From positions 21,950 through 85,949 of the forward strand of contig CAJYIY010000103.1 in assembly GCA_913775305.1 (NCBI GenBank): a DNA stretch of 64,000 nucleotides. Direction: 5' to 3'. Source of the DNA: an uncultured Erwinia sp. Its GTDB lineage: Bacteria > Pseudomonadota > Gammaproteobacteria > Enterobacterales > Enterobacteriaceae. Positions 54,836 through 62,864 of this stretch are shown piece after piece. The notes beneath the pieces are model-generated. The model was not told where the DNA came from and did not search any database. It saw only the letters and a list, made by a program, of their open reading frames with translations. Within the stretch, counting starts at the first letter, position 1. Each line of letters begins with the position of its first letter. The position numbers were made by a program, and so were the translations under genes.

Positions 54836-55594
54836 TTAAATTGCCGCCAGATAGCCGCCATCAACGTAGAGGATTTGTCCGGTGATATAGCGGGCTGCCG
54901 GGGAGCAAAGAAACACCACGGCCCCGGCCAGATCCTCCAGCTCTCCGAAGCGGCCAAGCGGAATTTTCGCCTGCATGCTGTCTACCCAGGCCGCATCCTG
55001 ATAAAAGGTCCGGGTCATCTCCGTTTCAAAATATCCCGGCGCAATGCCATTGACCCGAATACCCTGCGGAGCCCACTCGGTGCTTAATGTCCGGATCATC
55101 CCGGTCAGCCCCGATTTGGAACTGCCGTAAGCCGCTGCACCCGGCACGCCCACCGTGCTGGTCAGCGAACACAAATTAATGATGGTGCCGCCCCCGCGCC
55201 GGATCATACTGCGAGCCGCCGCCTGTGCGCAGAAAAATGCGCCTTTCAGGTTGGTGGCAATAATGTTGTCCCACAGCGCCTCATCGGCATCCAGCGACGG
55301 GCAGATCTGCTCGGTTCCGGCATTGTTAATCAGAATATCGATCTCGCCGATTTCGCCCAGCACGCGCGGGATATCGCCGGTACAGGTCACATCCAGCACC
55401 CGGCCTTCGGCGCGGAAACCCTGCGCCTGAAGTTCCCCCACGGCCCGCTCCACCGTGGCCGATGAGCGCCCGGTCAGGACCACGCTGGCTCCGGCCTGGG
55501 CCAGTGCGCCCGCCAGCGCAAGGCCAATCCCGCGAGTGGCTCCGGTGACCAGGGCACGCTGCCCGCTCAGGGAGAAGCTGTTCATCACGTTCAT
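54836..55594 (-). CDS. short-chain dehydrogenase/reductase (SDR)
   Basis: This 252-residue classical SDR of the FabG-like group has the cofactor loop TGATRGIG at residues 17-24, Asp68 (VLDVT), the NNAG motif at 90-93, and the catalytic set Asn115, Ser143, Tyr156 and Lys160 (AAYGSSK). It ends with the family-typical ITGQILYVDGG. The absence of an Asp after the second strand (LTGRSS) suggests NADP(H), an inference. It is the last gene of the minus-strand operon, and its start overlaps the preceding small ORF by four bases (ATGA). The substrate is unknown. Confidence 0.85.
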   Translation of the reverse strand: MNVMNSFSLSGQRALVTGATRGIGLALAGALAQAGASVVLTGRSSATVERAVGELQAQGFRAEGRVLDVTCTGDIPRVLGEIGEIDILINNAGTEQICPSLDADEALWDNIIATNLKGAFFCAQAAARSMIRRGGGTIINLCSLTSTVGVPGAAAYGSSKSGLTGMIRTLSTEWAPQGIRVNGIAPGYFETEMTRTFYQDAAWVDSMQAKIPLGRFGELEDLAGAVVFLCSPAARYITGQILYVDGGYLAAI

Positions 55595-55722
55595 GGTATC
55601 ACCACCGTTTTCAGATAAGAGTATTGGCCCCGGAGCAGCCTCTTACAGGCCTGCGGCGTCTGCCTGGCAAAACCGCTATCGGCACAAAGCCTGGCGAAGT
55701 ACCGCGACCGAACCGCTTTCAT
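55591..55722 (-). CDS. 43-residue small ORF between the kinase and SDR genes, possibly a deleted dehydrogenase
   Basis: An ORF of 43 residues fills the gap between the APH-fold kinase and the SDR. Its ATG is three bases after the kinase stop and is preceded by an excellent GGAGGAATAAGCG. Its stop overlaps the SDR start as ATGA, so it is probably translated and couples the two. It starts MKAVR and ends LLRGQYSYLKTVVIP. These look like the first and last residues of zinc-type medium-chain dehydrogenases, so it may be the remnant of an in-frame internal deletion. A genuine small protein is the alternative. Confidence 0.55.
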   Translation of the reverse strand: MKAVRSRYFARLCADSGFARQTPQACKRLLRGQYSYLKTVVIP

Positions 55723-55725
55723 CGC

Positions 55726-57021
55726 TTATTCCTCCGTTAGCAGGCCATCCAGCCAGCGAGAGAAATCGTCATCGCCGCCGTCGCTGCCCAGCATCACCGC
55801 CATCGCCAGGCCCAGCGTCGAGCTGACCGGATTGTGCTGGCTGGCCGACCCGGCGCGCAGGTTCATCACCAGCGTCGGGCAGCAGAACAGGGCCAGGCGT
55901 ATCATCTGCTGCCAGTTAGCGGGCAGCCAGCCTTTAGCTCTCAGCGCCGCCAGCAGCGGCTTCCAGTACAGCTCACCTTTGCTGTCGAGAAATGCCTGAC
56001 GCAGCGGCGTCAGCTGCCAGTTGTGCTCCACCACCAGCGTATCGCCATCACGGCGAACGCTGACCTGATAGATTTCCGCCGCCTGCGCCGGTTCATACAG
56101 CCAGCAGGGATGGGCGAAAATGTTGTGAAAGGTGGCCTTGATCTCGGCCAGCAGCGCCGGAATATGGCTTCCGGCAAAGGCAGGGTCGAAGCTGACCAGC
56201 TGCGGCTGGCCGTCCCGGTTATCAAACCAGACGTTCGCATTGTGCGCATCGCCATGCGCCACCACCACGCCGTGATGGGCCAGCGCGGCAGGCGCGAGGA
56301 TCTGACCAGCATCCAGAAACAGCTGGCGCAGCGTGTGCGGATACGTCACGCCGTTGATACGCCAGCGCAGGTTGCTCAGGCTCTGCCACGATAGGGAGAG
56401 CTCACCCAGCGTGAAGGTCTGGTCAACGTAGAACCCCTCAACCCGTCCACCCAGCCCGGCGGTGTGACCCGGCGAAACCAGCCGGTTCCAGAACAGCTGG
56501 TGGACAGATTCGGCCTCAACCTGGCTGACCTGCGCCTGTTGCAGCGTGGGCAGTGTGTGCGAGAGGATTTCCGCATCGGCACGGCGCTGGGCATCCACAA
56601 CCGAGGTCATACCCTGCCAGTCTGCATTCGCTTCGATGTCGCGGCAGACATCGGCCAGCCGTTTCTCATCGCGCAGGGTATACAGCAGGATCTGACGTCC
56701 GGGCTCGCCGCAGGCGTAGATCGGCACATCCACCCGGAAGCCGTGTTCACGCAGCAGCTCCGCGCGGTAATACTCCTCAATGGTGTGCTCTTCGCCTTCT
56801 TCATGATGATACTTAAAGAACAGCGTGCGGCCATCAGCCAGCGTGACGCGGCCGTTAAGTGAGTTCAGGCTGTACTGATCGCGGTTGATATGCAGGCCGG
56901 TGGCCTGCACGCCAGTGACGTCGGTTATCAGCTGACTGAGCTTTTCCCCTGCCAGCTGCCAGTCACCCTGCTGCGTCAGGCGACGAGCCTCTGCCGCTAA
57001 CGGTGCGAGCGGCTCAGTCAT
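55726..57021 (-). CDS. APH-fold small-molecule kinase
   Basis: The 431-residue protein belongs to the aminoglycoside phosphotransferase/choline kinase-like superfamily. The catalytic loop HGDAHNANVWF (His256-Phe266) carries Asp258 and Asn263, and the metal-binding aspartate is Asp279 in LVSFDPAFAG. Lys70 (LFFKYHHEEGEEH) is the probable ATP-binding lysine. Such enzymes phosphorylate hydroxyls of amino alcohols, sugars or antibiotics. Position between an importer with a HisD-like enzyme and an SDR argues for trapping or activating the imported compound rather than for drug resistance. Its start overlaps the end of the preceding gene by eight bases. Confidence 0.78.
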   Translation of the reverse strand: MTEPLAPLAAEARRLTQQGDWQLAGEKLSQLITDVTGVQATGLHINRDQYSLNSLNGRVTLADGRTLFFKYHHEEGEEHTIEEYYRAELLREHGFRVDVPIYACGEPGRQILLYTLRDEKRLADVCRDIEANADWQGMTSVVDAQRRADAEILSHTLPTLQQAQVSQVEAESVHQLFWNRLVSPGHTAGLGGRVEGFYVDQTFTLGELSLSWQSLSNLRWRINGVTYPHTLRQLFLDAGQILAPAALAHHGVVVAHGDAHNANVWFDNRDGQPQLVSFDPAFAGSHIPALLAEIKATFHNIFAHPCWLYEPAQAAEIYQVSVRRDGDTLVVEHNWQLTPLRQAFLDSKGELYWKPLLAALRAKGWLPANWQQMIRLALFCCPTLVMNLRAGSASQHNPVSSTLGLAMAVMLGSDGGDDDFSRWLDGLLTEE

Positions 57022-58342
57022 GGTGTTCTCCTTTCAGCAGCCGATCGCGCAGTTCAGAGACGGCGAGCGCATGCCCCGGGAAGCCTTCATATTCGGCAAG
57101 GCGTCTGGCTTCGGTGGCCAGCTGCGGATAGCCCGCGCGGGTTACATAACCCACCGAGATACGCTTCATGTAATCAAACACCGACAGCGGTCCTGCGGTT
57201 TTGGCGGCGCTGTTGGTTGGCAGGACGGCATTCGGACCCAGCACGAAGTTACCCAGCGTGATGGGCGTGTGTTTACCCAACAGGATTTCACCGGCGTTGC
57301 GGATCTGCGTCATGACCGCCATCGGTTCCTCGGCCAGGATCTCCAGGTGTTCGGGCGCATACTGATTGACGAATTCGACGGCGGTGGCGAAATCTTTGGT
57401 CAGTACCACCCCGCCATGGGTGCCGCCGAGCACGCTGCGCGAGAATCCGGCGCGTTTTTCACCGATGCGTTCCCAGTAGCCCGGCAGAGCGGCTATCGCC
57501 TCTTCCGCCACGCGGCGGCTGGAGGTGACCAGATAAGCGGAAGAGTCGGGGCCGTGCTCGGATTCGATCAGCAGATCCAGCGCCGCCAGCGCACCGCTGA
57601 CGGAGTCGTCGGCCAGGATCAGGCTTTCGCTCGGGCCTGCCGGAATACCCGGGTCGATCAGATGAGACAGCTGGCGCTTGGCGGCGACCACCCACGGGCT
57701 GCCCGGGCCGACAATTTTCAGGCATTTCGGCACCGATTCCGTGCCATAAGCCACGGCCGCCACGCCCTGAGCGCCGCCGCACTTGTACACTTCTTTAATG
57801 CCGACCAGACGCGCGGCGATCAGCGTGGCATCATCGACCCGGCCATCAGGGCCCGGCGGGGTGATCACCACCGGGCGGGGAACGCCAGCCACCACGGCAG
57901 GCACCGTGGTCATGATCAGCACGCTGGGGAACGACCCCTTGCCGCGCGGCACGTAGCAGGCCACCGCATCGATCGGCACATGGCGGTCTCCGGCAAAGGC
58001 ACCGGGGCGCATCTCCTTCCACCACATCTCTTCCGGTTTTTGCGCTTCGTGGAAGGCACGTACGTTCTCAACCGAGAAGCGAATCGCCTCGATCACTTCG
58101 GCATCGACACGCGCAAAGGCCTCGTCGAACTCGTGCTCTTCGGCACGTACGGAGAAGCTGTCGGGCTGAACGCCGTCAAACTCGCGGGCAAAACGAATCA
58201 GCGCGCTGTCGCCTTCGTCTTTCACCGCCGCAATGATCGGCTTCACCTTATCGACGAAAAAGGACAGGTCGGATTCCGTACGTTTGAAAAGGTCGGCATG
58301 TAATTCAGTGGAGGCCGAAAGATCATGGAATGTCACGGACAT
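57014..58342 (-). CDS. histidinol dehydrogenase-like alcohol dehydrogenase (HisD family, divergent)
   Basis: This 442-residue HisD-family enzyme would oxidise a primary alcohol to a carboxylate in two NAD steps. The catalytic Glu331-His332 (YAPEHLEIL), AGPSES at 235-240 and His424 (equivalent of Zn ligand His419 of E. coli HisD) are kept. Three HisD positions differ: the Zn ligand Gln259 is Glu260, the Zn ligand Asp360 is Asn365, and the histidinol-contacting His367 is Ala372. It is therefore unlikely to be biosynthetic HisD. HpsN, which oxidises dihydroxypropanesulfonate, belongs to the same family, so a sulfonate substrate is one option. The gene is third from the transporter side. Confidence 0.82.
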   Translation of the reverse strand: MSVTFHDLSASTELHADLFKRTESDLSFFVDKVKPIIAAVKDEGDSALIRFAREFDGVQPDSFSVRAEEHEFDEAFARVDAEVIEAIRFSVENVRAFHEAQKPEEMWWKEMRPGAFAGDRHVPIDAVACYVPRGKGSFPSVLIMTTVPAVVAGVPRPVVITPPGPDGRVDDATLIAARLVGIKEVYKCGGAQGVAAVAYGTESVPKCLKIVGPGSPWVVAAKRQLSHLIDPGIPAGPSESLILADDSVSGALAALDLLIESEHGPDSSAYLVTSSRRVAEEAIAALPGYWERIGEKRAGFSRSVLGGTHGGVVLTKDFATAVEFVNQYAPEHLEILAEEPMAVMTQIRNAGEILLGKHTPITLGNFVLGPNAVLPTNSAAKTAGPLSVFDYMKRISVGYVTRAGYPQLATEARRLAEYEGFPGHALAVSELRDRLLKGEHHD

Positions 58343-58361
58343 AGTGTTACCTTCTTTTCAG

Positions 58362-59120
58362 TTAGCCAATCGCGTGTTGTTGAATGCGGCTCAGCACGTC
58401 GTGCTGAAGTTCAATGAATTCCGGGCTGCGGTTGATATTTTCATGGCGCGGGCGCGGCAGGTTGACATCAAAAGTTGAATCGATATGCCCCTGGCCCATC
58501 ACCACGATGCGGTCGGAAAGCCAGACCGCCTCTTCAATGTCGTGGGTGACAAACATCACGGTCAGACGATGTTTCTCCCAAATCTCCACCAGCAGCTGCT
58601 GCATCTGATGGCGGGTCATGGCATCCAGTGCGCCAAATGGCTCATCCATCAGCAAAATTTTCGGGCGGTACGACAGCGCCCGGGCGATAGCCACGCGCTG
58701 CTTCATGCCGCCGGAAAGCTCACCCGGCCAGCGATCGGCCGCGTTGCCAAGCTTGACCAGCTCAAGATGCTGCTGGGCGATATCCCGGCACTCACTGGCC
58801 GGTGTGCCTGCCGCCTTAAGGGCAAACTCAATATTGCCGCGTGCGGTCAGCCAGGGCAGCAGGGTATAGGACTGAAACACCACGCCGCGATCCAGCCCCG
58901 GCCCTTCGATCGGTACGCCGTCCACCAGCACATCGCCGCCGTCAAAATCTTCCAGACCGGCGGCAATCGACAGCAGGGTACTTTTCCCGCAGCCGGAGGT
59001 ACCGACAATCGACACGAACTCGTTGTCATTCAGCGTCAGATCAATGCCATTCAGCACGCGGCGGTAGCTTTTGCCGAGGGGAAAGCTTTTTTCCAGCTTG
59101 TTTAGCGTTAGCGTCGCCAT
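58362..59120 (-). CDS. NrtD/SsuB/TauB-type ABC transporter ATPase
   Basis: This 252-residue ABC ATPase has Walker A GTSGCGKST (40-48), the Q-loop VVFQSYTLLPW near 81, the signature ELSGGMKQR near 133, and Walker B ILLMDEPFGALDA near 155. These sequences are characteristic of the family importing nitrate, sulfonates, taurine and related small molecules. Its start overlaps the permease stop by one base (TGATG). With the permease and binding protein it forms a complete importer, transcribed ahead of the enzymes. Confidence 0.9.
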   Translation of the reverse strand: MATLTLNKLEKSFPLGKSYRRVLNGIDLTLNDNEFVSIVGTSGCGKSTLLSIAAGLEDFDGGDVLVDGVPIEGPGLDRGVVFQSYTLLPWLTARGNIEFALKAAGTPASECRDIAQQHLELVKLGNAADRWPGELSGGMKQRVAIARALSYRPKILLMDEPFGALDAMTRHQMQQLLVEIWEKHRLTVMFVTHDIEEAVWLSDRIVVMGQGHIDSTFDVNLPRPRHENINRSPEFIELQHDVLSRIQQHAIG

Positions 59121-59965
59121 CAGGAACGTCTCCGGTTGTAGCGGAACAGTACGCGCTCCAGGGCACGCATAATCTGGTCGGTGATCAGGCCAAGCAGACC
59201 CAGCAGCAGGATGTAACCAATAATCGTATCGGTCTGGAAATAGCGCTGGGAAACCACAATTCGGTAGCCAAGGCCCGAGGTGGATGCCACCAGTTCGGCC
59301 AGTACCAGCCAGGTCCAGGCCCAGCCGATGCTGATACGCAGGGCATCCCAGATGGCGGGCAGGGCGGAGGGGATCACAATGCGCAGCAGGATCTTACGGT
59401 CCGACATACCCAGCGTACGGCCCAGACCGATGAAATCAGGCGGAACGCGCTTCACGGCGTCGATCATCATCAACACCTGCTGGAAGAACGTGCCAATCCA
59501 GATCACCAGGAATTTTTGAAAATCGTCGGTTCCGGTCCACAGGATGGTCAGCGGCACAAAGGCCACCACCGGCATATAGCGAACAAAATCGACCAGCGGC
59601 TCGACAATCGCTTTCGCCAGACCATAACAGCCCGCCAGCACGCCGATAACAATCGACATTAGTGATGAAATCGTAAAGGCGATCAGGATGCGATAGAGGC
59701 TGCTCTCGATATCACTTTGCAGCGTGCCGTCTGATGCCAGCGCCACCATGCGCTGCCATACGCGTTCAATCCCCGGTAAAAAAATCGGTTTGATGGCACC
59801 CATTGAGGTCGCCAGCCACCAGACAAAAATTAACACGGTAAAGACGCCGATGGAGATGCTCAGAAACTGCGATCGCGAGGGCGTTTTCCCGATGGTGAGC
59901 AGATTGCTGCGCCTGCGGCGTTTTTTCGGTTGTTGAGGTGTTCTTTGATGCTCAACCACACTCAT
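59120..59965 (-). CDS. NrtB/SsuC/TauC-type ABC transporter permease
   Basis: This 281-residue inner-membrane subunit has an unusually basic N terminus (PKKRRRRS near residue 13) before six hydrophobic helices. The EAA-type coupling motif is GLGRTLGMSDRKILLRIVIP near residue 182, and AWTWLVLAELVASTSGLGY is typical of the taurine/nitrate permease group. It lies between the binding-protein and ATPase genes. Confidence 0.9.
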   Translation of the reverse strand: MSVVEHQRTPQQPKKRRRRSNLLTIGKTPSRSQFLSISIGVFTVLIFVWWLATSMGAIKPIFLPGIERVWQRMVALASDGTLQSDIESSLYRILIAFTISSLMSIVIGVLAGCYGLAKAIVEPLVDFVRYMPVVAFVPLTILWTGTDDFQKFLVIWIGTFFQQVLMMIDAVKRVPPDFIGLGRTLGMSDRKILLRIVIPSALPAIWDALRISIGWAWTWLVLAELVASTSGLGYRIVVSQRYFQTDTIIGYILLLGLLGLITDQIMRALERVLFRYNRRRS

Positions 59966-60022
59966 ATCTCCTCCTGATATCTTTCTTCCCGGCGCAGCCG
60001 CGACGGGAAGAAAGAGGGGTTG

Positions 60023-61009
60023 CTACAGGTTATTAACAAAGCGGGCATCAATGGTCTGCTGCGGGGTGACCGGCTGGCTGACGATGCCGGCCTCGGTCGC
60101 TGCCTTCAGCAGATGAGGGAAGGTTTTCTCACTAAAATCATGGGATAACAGTTTTTTATTATCTTCCAGAGAGAAATATTTCACGCCGTCAAAAGCGGTA
60201 TGCAGATCTTCCGGAGAGGCGCCCACCGCTTTGGAAATAATCGCGCGGGCCTCTTTGGTATGGGCGTTGTAGTAGTCCAGTGAACTGTTCCAGGTTTTGA
60301 TCAGCGCGCTGATGGCTTCCGGGTGATTTTTAATAAAATCATCGTGGACCACCAGCACGTCACTGATCAGGCCGGGATCGGACTGGCCGCTGTAAAGCAT
60401 TTTCAGGTCAGGGTCACCCTTCATCGCCACGGTGAGATAAGGTTCATAGGTCACCGCAACCGGCACGCGCCCGGCAATAATACTGCTGCCCGCGGAGGCC
60501 GCCGGCATTGGCACCGGTTTAATATCGGAGAACTTCAGCCCGGCAGATGACAGCGCGCTGCGCAGCAGAATATCGCTGGTGGTTCCCTCTTCGTAGGCGA
60601 CCTGCTTGCCTTTCAGATCCTGCAGCGTGGCAATATCCTTGCTCACCAGCATCGCATCGGCAGTATTACTCTGGTCCAGCACCATCACGATTTTGATGGG
60701 CAGCCCGGCGGAAATCATACCGATAGCGGTATGGGTGGCGATATTGGCAGCATCAATCTGCCCGCTGGCCAGTGCGGCATTAATATCTTTGTCTTCGGCA
60801 AAGTTAATGACGTCGACCTTTTTCAGTCCCTGTTTTTCAAACAGCTTGCGATCGGCCGCAACATGCCACTGACCGTAGCCCAGCCATGGCTCAACGCCCA
60901 TTTTGACGGTGTCTGCTCCCGCGGCAAAAGCAGGGACAGCCATTGAGGAGAGCATGCCGGCACAGCACAGCGCGGCCAGCGAACGTTTCAATACACGGAG
61001 AGAGTACAT
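60023..61009 (-). CDS. NrtA/TauA-type periplasmic substrate-binding protein
   Basis: The 328-residue precursor has a Sec signal peptide ending in PAFA (cleavage after residue 29). The mature protein begins AGADTVKMGVEPWLGYGQWHVA and shows the NMT1/THI5-like binding-protein pattern shared by nitrate, sulfonate and taurine binders, including GQIDAANIATHTAIGMISAG and LKGKQVAYEEGTTSD. Substrate cannot be read from sequence. It is the first gene of the operon. AAGGAACC lies before the ATG, and the leader from the predicted sigma-54 start near 61065 is about 55 bases. Confidence 0.9.
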   Translation of the reverse strand: MYSLRVLKRSLAALCCAGMLSSMAVPAFAAGADTVKMGVEPWLGYGQWHVAADRKLFEKQGLKKVDVINFAEDKDINAALASGQIDAANIATHTAIGMISAGLPIKIVMVLDQSNTADAMLVSKDIATLQDLKGKQVAYEEGTTSDILLRSALSSAGLKFSDIKPVPMPAASAGSSIIAGRVPVAVTYEPYLTVAMKGDPDLKMLYSGQSDPGLISDVLVVHDDFIKNHPEAISALIKTWNSSLDYYNAHTKEARAIISKAVGASPEDLHTAFDGVKYFSLEDNKKLLSHDFSEKTFPHLLKAATEAGIVSQPVTPQQTIDARFVNNL

Positions 61010-61059
61010 AGCGGTTCCTTCTCTGTTTCGTTAGGGGGTAGCTGATAATTGTCCAGCCA

Positions 61060-61147
61060 TGTATATACAAGCATATGCAAGAGCAATGCCAGGCAAAGAC
61101 TGCCAGTAAACGGGTGTTGAATTACTATTTTCGCACTTTGTTGGTGC
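61060..61147 (-). promoter_or_regulatory. composite NtrC / sigma-54 / GntR-type operator promoter of the importer operon
   Basis: On the minus strand, TGGCATTGCTCTTGCA (61091 down to 61076) fits the sigma-54 -24/-12 consensus with one mismatch. The perfect palindrome TGTATATACA (61060-61069) lies over the predicted start point near 61065. A GCAC-N7-GTGC dyad (GCACTTTGTTGGTGC, 61133-61147) sits upstream as a candidate NtrC site. A further half-site GTGCACC is near 61162. The order and parts are the same as in the promoter at 52340-52470, which drives the convergent operon. Confidence 0.72.
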
Positions 61148-61200
61148 ATATTTGTGGCGCAGTGCACCATCGGCAGGCGACTCATCGAATTATTATTCAA

Positions 61201-61811
61201 ATAGAAAAGAGTTAATCAGGCAAAGAAAATCGCTGGAATTGTCTACCTGACTCACAATAAAGCGTAACTGGTTAAAATTACACAATAAGTGTCACCAGCA
61301 TCATTGAGGATTTTAAATTTTTTATCAATTAATTTATGGCGTTAGGTTTTTTGGGGAGGGATTCCATTTTAAAATTTAAGTTATCCGTCCATTTAATCTG
61401 TTGCTGATTATCGTTTAAGGACTTTAATTCAATTCACTTTCGGTCTTCAGCGCGATTAATCTCTCTTTACGGATATATTACCGGGAATATTCACTTTTCA
61501 TGTCGTACATTTCGGCAGGCAGGATACTGGGACAAAACCGTATAACTATCAGTACCGACAGGCTGAAAGATTATTTTCATGCCGGGTGCGCGTGAACTGG
61601 CGACTGACAGGATGACTGCGCGGCTTATTGCGGGTGTTGAAACCGTGCGGATGTGCGAAGCAAAGGGGAGAGAGTGACTTGCGGCGGGGAAGACGCGTCG
61701 GTGTGGGATGTGCAGCGTTGCGGTTTACGGGTCGAAAGGATCGGCGTGGCAGAGTGATTCGGGCAGACGCAGTGCAGGCGCCATGACGCGCCTGCAAAAA
61801 CTGACCATGCG
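61201..61811. other. noncoding stretch between the importer promoter and the alcohol dehydrogenase gene
   Basis: The first 350 bases are AT-rich and the last 250 GC-rich. I see no credible gene: an 82-codon minus-strand frame (61549-61797) is arginine- and proline-rich without family resemblance. A stem (61774-61781 with 61788-61795) is present, but its T-run lies on the wrong side for a terminator. The abrupt base-composition change may mark an insertion edge. Confidence 0.4.
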
Positions 61812-62864
61812 TTACGCGCGCAGCGTGTCGATATCAATCACAAAGCGATACTTGACGTCGCTTTTCAGCATGCGCTCGTAGGCTTCGTTGATCTGATTGA
61901 TATTGATCAGCTCGATATCGGAAGTGATATTGTGCTTACCGCAGAAATCCAGCATCTCCTGAGTTTCTTTGATGCCGCCAATCAGTGAACCGGCTATGCT
62001 GCGGCGTTTAAAGATCAGGTTAAACACCTGCGGAGACGGATGATCGTGTTCCGGTGCGCCAACCAGAGTCATGGTGCCGTCGCGGCGCAGCAGGGTGATA
62101 AACGGATTCAGGTCGTGCTGAGCGGCCACGGTGTTCAGAATGAAGTCGAAGCTGTTAGCGTGCGCAGCCATCTGATCGGCATCTTTTGAAATCACCACTT
62201 CATCGGCGCCCAGCCGCTTACCGTCTTCGATTTTTGAAGGCGAAGTGGTAAACAGCACCACGTGCGCGCCCATGGCATGGGCAATCTTCACGCCCATATG
62301 GCCCAGACCACCCAGGCCGACGATACCGACTTTTTTGCCCGGCCCCACGCCCCAGTGGTTCAGTGGAGAGAAGGTGGTGATCCCGGCACAAAGCAGCGGT
62401 GCCGCGGCAGCGGGGTCGAGGTTTTCCGGTACGCGCAGCACGAAATCTTCATGTACAACCACCTGCGTGGCGTAGCCACCGTAGGTGATATCGCCGCTGA
62501 TGCGATCCTGACCGTTATAGGTGCCGACAAAGCCTTCTTCACAGTACTGCTCCAGGTCCTCTTTACAGCTGTCGCAGGTGCGGCAGGAATCGACCATGCA
62601 GCCAACGCCGACCAGATCGCCCACCTTGTACTTATGGCCGTGCGCGCCCACGGCGGTCACGCGCCCAACGATTTCATGGCCCGGCACAACCGGGAACAGG
62701 GTGTTACGCCATTCATTGCGCGCCTGGTGCAGGTCTGAGTGGCACACACCGCAGTACAGCACTTCAATTTGCACATCATGTTCCCGCAGTTCACGCGACT
62801 GAAACTCGAACGGAGCCAGTCTGGATTTTGCGTCCTGGGCGGCATAAGCATGCGTAATGTTCAT
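61812..62864 (-). CDS. zinc-dependent alcohol/aldehyde dehydrogenase, YahK-like
   Basis: This 350-residue cinnamyl-alcohol-dehydrogenase type enzyme is close to E. coli YahK, an NADPH-dependent broad-range aldehyde reductase. Catalytic zinc ligands are Cys41 (YCGVCHSDLH) and His63-Glu64 (PGHEIVG). Structural zinc cysteines are Cys94, Cys97, Cys100 and Cys108. The cofactor loop GLGGLGHMG is near residue 185. ATG 62864 follows CCGGAGAC; the longer frame to 62963 lacks support. It is separated from the nitrogen-controlled cluster by 800 bases and is probably independent of it. Confidence 0.9.
   Translation of the reverse strand: MNITHAYAAQDAKSRLAPFEFQSRELREHDVQIEVLYCGVCHSDLHQARNEWRNTLFPVVPGHEIVGRVTAVGAHGHKYKVGDLVGVGCMVDSCRTCDSCKEDLEQYCEEGFVGTYNGQDRISGDITYGGYATQVVVHEDFVLRVPENLDPAAAAPLLCAGITTFSPLNHWGVGPGKKVGIVGLGGLGHMGVKIAHAMGAHVVLFTTSPSKIEDGKRLGADEVVISKDADQMAAHANSFDFILNTVAAQHDLNPFITLLRRDGTMTLVGAPEHDHPSPQVFNLIFKRRSIAGSLIGGIKETQEMLDFCGKHNITSDIELININQINEAYERMLKSDVKYRFVIDIDTLRA

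Noticed and set aside
57020..58303. 427-codon open frame on the plus strand
   Set aside because: It is the shadow of the HisD-like gene on the opposite strand; the His/Arg/Gly-rich product is typical of antisense frames in GC-rich genes.
57014..58342. Calling the HisD-family gene biosynthetic hisD and the aminotransferase hisC
   Set aside because: No other his genes are present, key HisD residues differ, and the neighbours are an importer, a kinase and a hydroxyacid oxidase.
58362..61009. Naming the importer tauABC or ssuABC
   Set aside because: Family membership is clear, but there is no tauD or ssuD nearby and the control elements point to nitrogen rather than sulfur, so a specific name would be a guess.
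61774..61795. hairpin as terminator of the alcohol dehydrogenase gene
   Set aside because: The T-run precedes rather than follows the stem on the minus strand, and the plus strand has an A-run after it.
61549..61797. 82-codon minus-strand open frame near the alcohol dehydrogenase gene
   Set aside because: It is Arg/Pro-rich, lacks a ribosome-binding site and resembles no protein family.
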